NCBI RefSeq assembly: GCF_038051995.1
Contig: NZ_CP150290.1
Span: forward strand, 4,826,001 to 4,890,000
From: Paenibacillus sp. FSL H8-0537
GTDB lineage: Bacteria; Bacillota; Bacilli; Paenibacillales; Paenibacillaceae
Length of the DNA: 64,000 nt
Reading direction: 5' to 3'
In this document: in pieces, positions 1 to 7,707 of the stretch
Layout: each line of letters opens with the position of its first letter
Numbering within the stretch: position 1 is the stretch's first letter
Made by a program: the position numbers and the translations under genes
The notes under the pieces: model-generated
What the model saw: the letters and a program-made list of their open reading frames with translations, nothing else
Told to the model about the DNA's origin: nothing
The model's database searches: none

Positions 1-331
1 TCTTGAGGTTTTTCCGAAGCTCCTCCTCAGTTAAGCCATCTGTCTTGATTAATTCATGCAGCAAATGCTCTTTGCCAAGGTAGAGAAATTTCTCTGTATC
101 TTGGTATTGCTTCGTTTGCGGCGCTTTAGTAGCCTCCGCAAGATGCTGCGTTTGCTGCAAAATCCATTTCCCATGCCGCTCGACTGCCCGTTTAATGACC
201 TCTTCACTTGCTGCTTTCGGCGCTTTTACCGTAATGAAGCCTGATGGCTCGATTTGAATCGATATTTTCTTTTCACGATTGCCATATTGAACATGAAACG
301 ATATCGTTTGATTTTCAAATTCAATGTTCAT
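1..331 (-). CDS. YgjP/DUF45-type M48 metallopeptidase-like protein, 3' part missing
   Basis: Reading leftward from ATG 331 the frame stays open to the window edge, giving about 110 residues that begin MNIEFENQTISFHVQYG. The N-terminal pattern of a beta-rich strand followed by IQIEPSGFITVKAPKAASEE and a helix ending KWILQQTQ is the one seen in YgjP-like (DUF45) SprT-type zinc hydrolases, whose HExxH motif would lie beyond the edge. The start is 3 nt after the stop of the GNAT gene upstream, so the two are co-transcribed. The family assignment rests on the N-terminal half only; the catalytic motif cannot be seen here. Confidence 0.75.
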   Translation of the reverse strand, partial: MNIEFENQTISFHVQYGNREKKISIQIEPSGFITVKAPKAASEEVIKRAVERHGKWILQQTQHLAEATKAPQTKQYQDTEKFLYLGKEHLLHELIKTDGLTEEELRKNLK

Positions 332-334
332 CGG

Positions 335-811
335 CTAGTTATAGGTCATCCAGGCTGTCGTGCCGAGCACTTCAAAGTCTTGCTTAAACCAGAAGTTGCG
401 CGTTTTATCCAGTGTGTACACATACATTCTCTGCTTCGGATATTTCGCTTTAAGCCAGTTGATAAAGGATGCCGCATGCCCTTTGCCTTCATATTCCTTC
501 AGCACATCCAGCGCTTCTATAAAAACAAAATCCTTTTTATTTTTAATGTCGATATAAAAGTCCTTTTCCAAATATTTTTCGTCATCGCTAAAATAATCCT
601 TTTCGGCTTTTTCAATGAGCTGCTTGCCGCTTGCATATTCCCAAATAACGCCGTAGCCGACCATCGTCTCTTCTGCTTCAATCACATAAACGTTTTCCGG
701 CAGCTCCGATGGGTCCTTCTGGCTCAATTCGCTTGCATGGTAGGTCGTCGTAATCTCGCCGAGTGTGTTCTGCATTTCTTTATCAAATGGTTTGGCTGTA
801 ATGCTAGACAT
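335..811 (-). CDS. GNAT family N-acetyltransferase
   Basis: A 158-residue protein starting MSSITAKPFDKEMQ. It has a GNAT-like layout: an early helical region, a central strand (FVFIEALDVLKEY), then EGKGHAASFINWL, which resembles the acetyl-CoA binding Q/RxxGxG/A turn, and a closing FWFKQDFEVLG strand-helix. The longer frame to 919 was rejected because AAAGGAGA lies 7 nt before ATG 811 and the extension has no ribosome site. It forms a two-gene unit with the downstream YgjP-like gene. The substrate is unknown. Confidence 0.75.
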   Translation of the reverse strand: MSSITAKPFDKEMQNTLGEITTTYHASELSQKDPSELPENVYVIEAEETMVGYGVIWEYASGKQLIEKAEKDYFSDDEKYLEKDFYIDIKNKKDFVFIEALDVLKEYEGKGHAASFINWLKAKYPKQRMYVYTLDKTRNFWFKQDFEVLGTTAWMTYN

Positions 812-912
812 GATTTTAATCTCCTTTTTGTCTGAAAGCTTATCTTCTAGTCGCTCTGACTCGTGACCGTTATCATACCATAATCGATGAATTAAAAAAT
901 AATAAAAACGAT

Positions 913-941
913 TTGACAACCGAAATCCATCACGATATATT
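913..941 (+). promoter_or_regulatory. Promoter of the marR-MATE unit
   Basis: A sigma-A-type promoter: TTGACA at 913-918, a 17-bp spacer, and TATATT at 936-941. Transcription should start near 948, inside the palindromic operators, which fits autorepression by the MarR protein. Confidence 0.75.
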
Positions 942-944
942 TAA

Positions 945-971
945 TTAGACATCTAACTATTAGATTTCTAA
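945..971. promoter_or_regulatory. Tandem MarR operators TTAGANNTCTAA
   Basis: Two perfect 12-bp palindromes, TTAGACATCTAA (945-956) and TTAGATTTCTAA (960-971), with centres 15 bp apart, lie over the expected transcription start of the marR gene. A third copy, with other central bases, lies before the MATE gene. Confidence 0.8.
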
Positions 972-996
972 TTCATTTTAACAGAAGGTGATAAGC

Positions 997-1452
997 ATGC
1001 AGCAAGACCGCAACCTGCAGCATAAATTTCGTATGATCGGACTAATGATGAAGCTCAACGTCAATAAGAAGTTGGAGGCGTACGGGCTAACGGTAGAGCA
1101 AGGGCATGCCATTCGGTATATTAATGAACATGAAGAAGGGGGACTTTCCCAGAAGGATCTAGAAATCACCTTTAACCGTAAAGGCTCCTCTATCAGCAGT
1201 CTGGTCAACAATTTGGAGAAGAAAGGCCTTATTGTTCGCAGGTCTGATCCGAAGGATGAGCGCCGCAACCTATTGCGTGTAACCCCAGCTGCGAAAGAGC
1301 TTCTTGGCTCATTCAATCAATATTTTGAAGATTTTGAACTTACGCTGCTGGAAGGCTTCACCGACGATGAAACCAACTTACTGTTCAGGTTCCTTGCACG
1401 CATCGAAGCCAATATCGATGAAGATACAACGAACTCTTTTGAGCGCAGATAG
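997..1452 (+). CDS. MarR family transcriptional regulator
   Basis: A 151-residue winged-helix protein. Residues about 30-110 show the MarR fold: a helix, the LSQKDLEITFNRKGSSISSL recognition region, and the wing around RRSDPKDERRNLLRVT. ATG 997 is preferred to an upstream GTG because AGAAGGTG is 7 nt upstream of it. It lies just ahead of a MATE pump, and the same palindrome is found before both genes, so it most likely represses itself and the pump and is released by a pump substrate. The ligand is unknown. Confidence 0.92.
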   Translation: MQQDRNLQHKFRMIGLMMKLNVNKKLEAYGLTVEQGHAIRYINEHEEGGLSQKDLEITFNRKGSSISSLVNNLEKKGLIVRRSDPKDERRNLLRVTPAAKELLGSFNQYFEDFELTLLEGFTDDETNLLFRFLARIEANIDEDTTNSFERR

Positions 1453-1517
1453 TAATTTTCACAACTCTCGTAACCCCCTCCTACGCATGAAGGGAAGGGG
1501 TTATGATCCTCATATAG

Positions 1518-1529
1518 TTAGAACTCTAA
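1518..1529. promoter_or_regulatory. Third MarR operator, before the MATE gene
   Basis: TTAGAACTCTAA is the same 5-2-5 palindrome as the two at 945-971, placed 42 bp before the MATE start. It indicates direct regulation of the pump by the MarR protein. Confidence 0.75.
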
Positions 1530-1570
1530 GTAATTAACTGCAAACCATACATGAGAAAGTGGTGACCCAC

Positions 1571-2923
1571 ATGGATGCTGAAAACCTCCATTATTTTGAA
1601 AAAGCACCGATTTATAAAGCTATCGCTCATTTCGCCGTTCCTATGATGCTCGGCATGTCGATGAGTGTTATTTACTCCATTCTTAACGCATATTTCCTTG
1701 GCACCCTGCACAATACCGAAATGCTAACGGCGCTAGCGCTTACCCTACCATTGTTCGCAGCTTTTATGGCGCTGGGTAATCTAATTGGCATAGGCGCAGG
1801 TACATTCATCTCCAGATTATTAGGTGAAAAAAGCTATGATGTGGTGAAGCATGTATCCTCCTTCTCCTTCTACACAAGTCTTGTCCTCGGTTTATTGTTG
1901 ATGATTGTGGGACTACCACTTATTGACCAAATTGTTCATGGGCTCGGGGCAACGGCTAGCTCCTTCGCATTCACAAAAGACTATGTCACCATGATGCTCA
2001 TTGGTTCGCCGTTTGTCGTCTTATTTTTCTCCTTGGAGAACATTGTCCGCTCCGAAGGGGCCGCAATGACCTCCATGATTGGGATGATTCTAAGCGTTAT
2101 CGTTAATATTATTCTTGATGCAATCGTTATTTTTGTATTACACGGGGATGTGATGGGAGTTGCAGCAGCAACGGTCATTTCCAACGCAGCAGCAAGTATC
2201 TTTTTCGCTATCTATATAGGGAGAAAAAGCAAGTTCCTCAGCATATCGTTGAAATGGTTCAAAGCATCTAAAGAAATTACGAGTAACATTTTCAAAATTG
2301 GCACACCCGTATTTATTATGAGCATGTTCCTAGGTGCAATGGGACTGATTTTCAACCACTACCTTATTGAATATGGGAATCAAGCCGTTGCTGGATTTGG
2401 CATTTCATCACGACTGCTGCAATTTCCTGAAGTTATCCTGATGGGGCTATGTGAAGGGGTTGTACCACTCATCGCCTTTTCCTTCACGGCCAATAAGCTT
2501 CGGATGAAAAAAACGATCAGCTTTACGATTAAGATGGTTGCTGCTTTGGCTACGATCTTCGGTGTTATCGTGTATTTAACTTCGGATCATTTGATTGGCT
2601 TCTTCACGAACGATTCGCAATTAATTGAGTTAGGCAGCTATATTCTGCATGTCACATTTTTATCCTTGTTCATTTCGGGGACGACAACGCTCTTCACGGG
2701 CATTTTCCAAGCGACGGGTCAAGTAAAAGCGGCTTTCGCAATGGCCATCGTGCAAGGTGTGACGCTCATCCCTGTCTTGTATCTCGCTAATCGCATGAAT
2801 GGCTTCCATGGTGTTGTCTGGTCGCTCGTTATAGCGGATGCTGTTGCCTTCCTCGTCGGGGCGCTCATGCTTTATGTGCTGCGGAATAAACTCCAGCCGG
2901 ATTTAGAGCAATTGGCGCAATAA
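1571..2923 (+). CDS. MATE family multidrug efflux transporter
   Basis: A 450-residue membrane protein with about 12 hydrophobic segments in two homologous halves, beginning MDAENLHYFEKAPIYKAI followed by FAVPMMLGMSMSVIYSI, a classic MATE first helix. The motif NLIGIGAGTFISRLLGE (about residues 75-90) is typical of the NorM/MepA branch. MATE proteins export cationic drugs using Na+ or H+. ATG 1571 is chosen over GTG 1559 because GGTGA sits just before it. It follows the marR gene after 118 bp containing an operator copy, so expression is probably induced by a toxic substrate. Confidence 0.92.
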   Translation: MDAENLHYFEKAPIYKAIAHFAVPMMLGMSMSVIYSILNAYFLGTLHNTEMLTALALTLPLFAAFMALGNLIGIGAGTFISRLLGEKSYDVVKHVSSFSFYTSLVLGLLLMIVGLPLIDQIVHGLGATASSFAFTKDYVTMMLIGSPFVVLFFSLENIVRSEGAAMTSMIGMILSVIVNIILDAIVIFVLHGDVMGVAAATVISNAAASIFFAIYIGRKSKFLSISLKWFKASKEITSNIFKIGTPVFIMSMFLGAMGLIFNHYLIEYGNQAVAGFGISSRLLQFPEVILMGLCEGVVPLIAFSFTANKLRMKKTISFTIKMVAALATIFGVIVYLTSDHLIGFFTNDSQLIELGSYILHVTFLSLFISGTTTLFTGIFQATGQVKAAFAMAIVQGVTLIPVLYLANRMNGFHGVVWSLVIADAVAFLVGALMLYVLRNKLQPDLEQLAQ

Positions 2924-2936
2924 ATATATTTTCTAT

Positions 2937-2965
2937 ACTGAACGGGTTTTCAGACACGCCCTAAT
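2937..2965. repeat. Solo end of a MITE-like element
   Basis: About 23 bases starting ACTGAACGGGTTTTC and ending CAGACACGC are identical, in inverse orientation, to the left end of the element at 9531-9697. They are followed by the dinucleotide TA. Only this one end is present, so it is a remnant. Confidence 0.6.
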
Positions 2966-2972
2966 CAAAAAA

Positions 2973-2999
2973 AGACACGGAAGTCCGCCTTCCGTATCT
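2973..2999 (-). terminator. Terminator of the VWA/MoxR operon
   Basis: An 11-bp stem, AGATACGGAAG with CTTCCGTGTCT on the minus strand, has a 5-nt loop and is followed by a run of seven T on that strand. It lies 27 bp after the stop of the VWA gene. Confidence 0.85.
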
Positions 3000-3025
3000 T
3001 TCAGCATCAAATAAAATAAGCTTCC

Positions 3026-4237
3026 TTACAAAGTCCCCATCCGCTTCGCCAGCTCCGCCAAATCCTGCCCCTTCAGTGCGCCTTCCACTAGGGTAGGGAG
3101 CAACGCGGGCGTGCAGGCAAAACACGGCGTGCCATCGCGGGACAGCTGTTTCGCAAGCCCTTCGTCATAGAACGGCTGGCCTTTGTCAGACAAAGCCAGC
3201 AGGCACATCGTACGCACACCCGATTCTCGCATTTCCCGCATTCGGCGTATAAGCCCGGACTGATTGCCGCCTTCATACAAATCCGAGATGATAATGAACA
3301 GCGTTTTCTTCGGCTCTTCAATAAATTGCTCACAATATTTGACCGACTTATGAATATCCGTACCACCGCCAAGCTGAATGCCGAACAGCATATCAACGGG
3401 ATCGTTAGCACATTGCTCGGTCAAATCCACAACCTCGGTATCAAACACCACTACTCTAGTATTTAGAGCCGGAATGCTTGCAAAAATCGAACCTATAACC
3501 GAAGCCCAAATAATCGAATCAGCCATCGAGCCGCTCTGATCAATATCGATAATGACCGTCCATTCTCGGCTGCGCTGCGCCCTGTCAAAATAATAAAATT
3601 TTTCAGGAATGATTACCCGCCGCTCCGTATCATAATGCTTCAAATTCCGCTGAATGGTCCGCTTCCAGTCCAGCCCGCTAAGGGATGGCAGCGGCGAATG
3701 CTGTCTCTTGTTGAGCGCCCCCGTCACCGCACGGCGAATATCGGTTTCCAGCAGCTTTACCAGCTCATCTACTACAGCTTTCACAAGCAGTCGCGCCGTA
3801 TCTTTCGTTTTCTCAGGGATTTTCCCCTTAAGCGAAAGCAGCGTGCCTACGAGCTGAATATCCGGCTTGACGGAGGCGAGCAGTTCCGGCTCGAACAGCA
3901 GCTGCTTCCAGCCTTTGCGTTCCATCGCATCATTTTGAATGATAGACACGACATCCTCTGGAAAAAACGACCTCACATCGCCGAGCCACTTGGACAGGTT
4001 AAGCGATCCGTGCCCCGCGCTTGACCCTCTTCCGGCTCCAGTGCCAGAGCCGCCCTTCGTACTGCCAGCCGCGCCGCTTTCATCATAAATGGCTGCCAGC
4101 GCCGCATCCATAATAAGCTCTTCCTCCGTAAGGGCAAGCCGCCCGTCCTCATTGCAGCTAGCCAATTGGCCCTCCGCTTCTTGCCCTAAAATCAGCCGCC
4201 AGCGCGAGACTGTATTTTCTTTCCGATTGTCCTCCAT
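3026..4237 (-). CDS. VWA domain (CoxE-like) protein of a MoxR-VWA cluster
   Basis: A 403-residue protein. The C-terminal half is a von Willebrand A domain with a full MIDAS: DIDQSGSM (DxSxS, about residue 230), the threonine in GGGTDIHKSV, and an ISDLYEGG acid further on. The N-terminal part is helical with a Gly/Ser-rich linker near residues 58-75. In known pairs, MoxR-type AAA+ ATPases act with VWA proteins as chaperone-like remodelling or metal-insertion complexes. It is the last gene of the five-gene operon, 3 bp after the preceding stop, with GAGGA as ribosome site. Its target is unknown. Confidence 0.88.
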   Translation of the reverse strand: MEDNRKENTVSRWRLILGQEAEGQLASCNEDGRLALTEEELIMDAALAAIYDESGAAGSTKGGSGTGAGRGSSAGHGSLNLSKWLGDVRSFFPEDVVSIIQNDAMERKGWKQLLFEPELLASVKPDIQLVGTLLSLKGKIPEKTKDTARLLVKAVVDELVKLLETDIRRAVTGALNKRQHSPLPSLSGLDWKRTIQRNLKHYDTERRVIIPEKFYYFDRAQRSREWTVIIDIDQSGSMADSIIWASVIGSIFASIPALNTRVVVFDTEVVDLTEQCANDPVDMLFGIQLGGGTDIHKSVKYCEQFIEEPKKTLFIIISDLYEGGNQSGLIRRMREMRESGVRTMCLLALSDKGQPFYDEGLAKQLSRDGTPCFACTPALLPTLVEGALKGQDLAELAKRMGTL

Positions 4238-4240
4238 ACG

Positions 4241-6550
4241 CTAAAGGTCCTCAAAATCAAAATCATTCAGATCGTCCAGCATTTTTATCTCTTCCTCCAT
4301 TAGCTCACCTGTTATAATTTCCGCCGCCTGCTCGCCGCTGACTCCCCACAGCTCGCCCAGCAGCTCGCCAATCATCGTCTTCTCCCTTGAAGAGAAGGAG
4401 CTGAAGGCTCTCCGCAAAAAGACAAGCGCCCGTTTAAACTCATCGTCCTGCAGCGAATTAATGTAATGGTTCAGCTGTTCCCATAAGCTTGTCCGTGAGA
4501 GCAGACTGTAGCGATTGCGCATCGACAGCCCTTCAAACCAGCCTGCACCAAGATCAGCCGTAATGCCTGGGGACAGGCGCCGTGAAACTTCCGCAGCACA
4601 CTGCTCAGCGGTAATCGCACCCCGTTCCATCAAGATAGCACAGGCGAAACCGGACAATTTAGGATTGCGGTCGTCTCGCTCCGATAAATGCAGCAGCTCC
4701 TGCACCCATAGCTGGTCATCAATGATTTCGCTCTGGTCCTGCGATATGCGGTTTAGCTCATTTATCGCCGTAATCATGCCGCCAGCTGCTTCATCATTGC
4801 AGCCCGAGCCATCCAGCAAATATAAGGAGCCGCGGTGGAACAGCTGCACAAGCAGCGGAATGAGCGGCTCAGTATCTACCTTGCGAATGTCGCCATAGCC
4901 AATAATCATCGCTAATTCCCGCGCTGCTGCTGCTATTTTCACGACATCGCGGCTGTCGGCGGCCAGCATCTGCAGCACCCTGCTGCCTTCCTCCATCTGC
5001 GAGGTCATGCCACAGCAGCCGGCAATATGAATGAGCGCCGAGGCTTCATCAATAGAGCGGCAGGCAAGAAGCTTCTCACGAAGCATATAAGCACAAGCCA
5101 CTTCAATGGTCTCCCCAAGCAGCGTCGCTTCTACGACTTGAATTTCAGCTTCCGGTGACCACTGGATAAGCCAATTTTCCGCCCAGGTAGCTCCTTCCTG
5201 ACCGCTTGGCTGGCTCTTTACAAACGATATGCCGAGCAGAAGCAGCCGGTGAAATAAAATGGAACGGTTTAAATCCAAAAAAGCAGCCTCCGCAGAAGCG
5301 ACCCTGCGATTTTCTCTGAGATCAAGCGTTAGGGTGCTGGCGACCGTCGTCTTGTACTTTTCCAGCTTTAATCTTTTTAGCTGCCGATTCAAATCATCCT
5401 GAATAGGGGTTTGGCTTACTCCTTCTGCCAAGCTGCCTATAGCCGTTCCCACATCAACTCTAGCGAGCGCTTCTGCGACAGCAGATAACTCCCCGTGCCC
5501 CAGCAGCGTTTGTGCAGCATCATGGAGATCGCGCAAAGTAGGCGCGCTGCCGTCATGCAGCGCAGCAAGCGACTCCGCCATCCGTACAGCTTCAATTACC
5601 TCAGCGGTAGAGCGGTGAGTGCCGCCGCTCCTTACCAATCTGGCAACCGAGGCGAGATAACGATGAGGAAGATCATCCAGCGCTCCGCGCTCCAGCGCCT
5701 CCCACATCAATTGATAATAGTGGGGCGCATCATTTCCGGCACCATACCCCGACATCGTCGACAGCTTATAATAGGAGTAGGGCATTAGCGTATGCTTGGT
5801 GCTGCGGGAAGGCAGTCCCGCTGCCGCCTCATCGCTCATCGCCTCGGTCAAATTCGCTAATGCAGCCGCATGATAGGCGCCGCAGACGACCACGATACGC
5901 TGTGGATGATGGCCGGCATCAATCATTTCCTTGATCTGCCGCCGCATATAGGACTCGCGCAAAGCATTATAGGCATGCTCGGCCGGGCGCTCGCGCTGCT
6001 CCTTCTCCTCGCCAAGGGCTCTCATCTCCGCTGAAAATGCGAGTATGGCTTCCCGGTACGCGCCGGGATTGGCATTATGCTCAAAGCTGCGCTCCCAATA
6101 CATATCATAATCGCTTTCACCGGCAAGCTCGGCAATTCGGCTGTAAATGGAACGTTTCTCTTCCCCTTCGGGTACAGCAGAAGGCTCCTTTTCCTTTGAT
6201 CTGAGCGCGTCCTGCAGCGCCAGCGTCACCGACGAAGGAAGATCGATAAATGCCGCAGCCGCGCCATGCTCCTTAGCCCATTTCATCGCCTGAAACTCCG
6301 GCGAATAGACAGCAAAGGGCCATAACACCGTACGCACGGGCAGCTCTTCGGTAAAAGCTAATAGGGCTGCTGGCAATTTAGTAGCAGCATGTGTCAAGTG
6401 CTTGATCTCGCCAGTAGCATCGGATGGCCCTTCAATAAGTACCGCTGTCGGCTGAACCTCATTCAGGTACTCCAGCAAATGCTTCGCCCCGCCAGGGGAC
6501 AAATGACGCACTCCGAAAATAAACACCTGATCCTCAGCATTTACATTCAC
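4241..6550 (-). CDS. DUF5682-like protein with TraB/EreA-like N-terminal region
   Basis: A large protein of 769 residues. Residues 9-45 read VFIFGVRHLSPGGAKHLLE then VLIEGPSD, and residues 198-230 contain RESYMRRQIKEMI followed by VVVCGAYHAAAL. A GxxH near the N-terminus, a conserved Glu, an Arg/Met helix and a late G-x-x-H strand are the layout of the TraB/TIKI/EreA-like superfamily, so an enzymatic N-domain is possible (inference). The remaining 500 residues are helical. Start GTG 6550 overlaps the upstream stop as GTGA with AGGAG 8 nt before it; a longer frame to 6589 is rejected. It is encoded between the MoxR ATPase and the VWA protein. Confidence 0.8.
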   Translation of the reverse strand: MNVNAEDQVFIFGVRHLSPGGAKHLLEYLNEVQPTAVLIEGPSDATGEIKHLTHAATKLPAALLAFTEELPVRTVLWPFAVYSPEFQAMKWAKEHGAAAAFIDLPSSVTLALQDALRSKEKEPSAVPEGEEKRSIYSRIAELAGESDYDMYWERSFEHNANPGAYREAILAFSAEMRALGEEKEQRERPAEHAYNALRESYMRRQIKEMIDAGHHPQRIVVVCGAYHAAALANLTEAMSDEAAAGLPSRSTKHTLMPYSYYKLSTMSGYGAGNDAPHYYQLMWEALERGALDDLPHRYLASVARLVRSGGTHRSTAEVIEAVRMAESLAALHDGSAPTLRDLHDAAQTLLGHGELSAVAEALARVDVGTAIGSLAEGVSQTPIQDDLNRQLKRLKLEKYKTTVASTLTLDLRENRRVASAEAAFLDLNRSILFHRLLLLGISFVKSQPSGQEGATWAENWLIQWSPEAEIQVVEATLLGETIEVACAYMLREKLLACRSIDEASALIHIAGCCGMTSQMEEGSRVLQMLAADSRDVVKIAAAARELAMIIGYGDIRKVDTEPLIPLLVQLFHRGSLYLLDGSGCNDEAAGGMITAINELNRISQDQSEIIDDQLWVQELLHLSERDDRNPKLSGFACAILMERGAITAEQCAAEVSRRLSPGITADLGAGWFEGLSMRNRYSLLSRTSLWEQLNHYINSLQDDEFKRALVFLRRAFSSFSSREKTMIGELLGELWGVSGEQAAEIITGELMEEEIKMLDDLNDFDFEDL

Positions 6551-7650
6551 TCGTTCATCTCCTTGCAGGCTTGATACAAATTCCGCCACTCTGCTCCCCG
6601 CTTCTTCATGACGTTGTCCAAATATTCCTTCCAGACGAGCTTGTCCTTATCATCATCCTTGACGATCGCGCCCTGCAGCCCGGCCGCCAAGTCGCTATCG
6701 GTCAGCTCCCCGCTGCCGAAGCTCGCGGCCAGCGCCATGCTGTTGGTCAGCAGAGAGATCGCTTCCGCGGTCGAGATGACACCTGCTGGCGATTTCAGCT
6801 TCTCTTTCTTGTCGAGCGTCATGCCGCTGCGCAGCTCGCGGAAAATCGTAACGACCTTGAGCAGCGCCTCATCTGCTGGAAGAGAGGCCTCAAGCTCATA
6901 GGATGCCGCAATTTCGCCGACCCGTTTTTTCACTATTTCAAGCTCTGTTTCCAGATCCGATGGTGCCGGCAGCACAATAATGTTAAACCGGCGTTTAAGC
7001 GCCGCCGACATTTCGTTGACTCCGCGGTCCCGGGTATTCGCTGTCGCAATAATCGAGAAGCCTTTGCGGGCACTCGTTTCTTTTCCAAGCTCGGGTACCG
7101 ATATCGTCTTCTCGGAAAGGATTGAAATGAGCGCATCCTGAACCTCCGACGCACAGCGGGAAATTTCTTCAAAGCGGGCAATGCCCCCATCCTCCATCGC
7201 CCGCATAATCGGGCTTTTCACAAGTGCCTCCGGCGTAGGCCCATTAGCCAGCAGCATCGCATAGTTCCAAGAGTAGCGAACCTGCTCCTCACTCGTTCCG
7301 GCGGTTCCCTGCACGACGAGCCCGGAATTGCCATAGATGGCGGCCGCCAAATTTTCCGACAGCCATGATTTAGCGGTGCCCGGCTCGCCAATTAGCAGCA
7401 ATGCGCGGTCCGTAACAAGCGTTGCAATCGCCATTTCAATTAAACGGGTATTGCCAATGTATTTGGGCGTAATGACCGTCTTGCCGGCTTTGCCGCCAAT
7501 GATGAAGGTCAGCACCGAGCGGGGCGACATTTGCCAGCCTGCCGGAATTTTCCCTTTCTCTGCTTTGCGCAGCGCCTCCAGCTCGTGACTGTATAAAACC
7601 TCCGCCGGAAGCCGCATCATATCCTGAAGCTGTTCTTGATCTGTACTCAT
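6547..7650 (-). CDS. MoxR-type AAA+ ATPase
   Basis: A 367-residue AAA+ protein of the MoxR/RavA type. It has Walker A GEPGTAKSWLSE (about residue 88), a Walker B-like ARFEEISRC (about 150), a sensor 1 stretch ATANTRDRG (about 205) and the arginine-finger region LKRRFNIIVLP. Such ATPases hydrolyse ATP to remodel partner complexes, usually with VWA proteins such as the one encoded in this operon. ATG 7650 is chosen because AAAGGAGATG lies 7 nt upstream. The stop overlaps the start of the DUF5682-like gene by 4 nt, implying coupled translation and a shared complex. Confidence 0.92.
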   Translation of the reverse strand: MSTDQEQLQDMMRLPAEVLYSHELEALRKAEKGKIPAGWQMSPRSVLTFIIGGKAGKTVITPKYIGNTRLIEMAIATLVTDRALLLIGEPGTAKSWLSENLAAAIYGNSGLVVQGTAGTSEEQVRYSWNYAMLLANGPTPEALVKSPIMRAMEDGGIARFEEISRCASEVQDALISILSEKTISVPELGKETSARKGFSIIATANTRDRGVNEMSAALKRRFNIIVLPAPSDLETELEIVKKRVGEIAASYELEASLPADEALLKVVTIFRELRSGMTLDKKEKLKSPAGVISTAEAISLLTNSMALAASFGSGELTDSDLAAGLQGAIVKDDDKDKLVWKEYLDNVMKKRGAEWRNLYQACKEMNE

Positions 7651-7707
7651 TTGTCCATCTCCTTTAAGTTTCAATAGGCTGTTGAACCTTCAGCGTTATG
7701 GCAGCCC

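Noticed and set aside
254..835. Plus-strand 193-codon frame antisense to the GNAT gene
   Set aside because: No ribosome site, and it mirrors the real minus-strand gene, which has family features.
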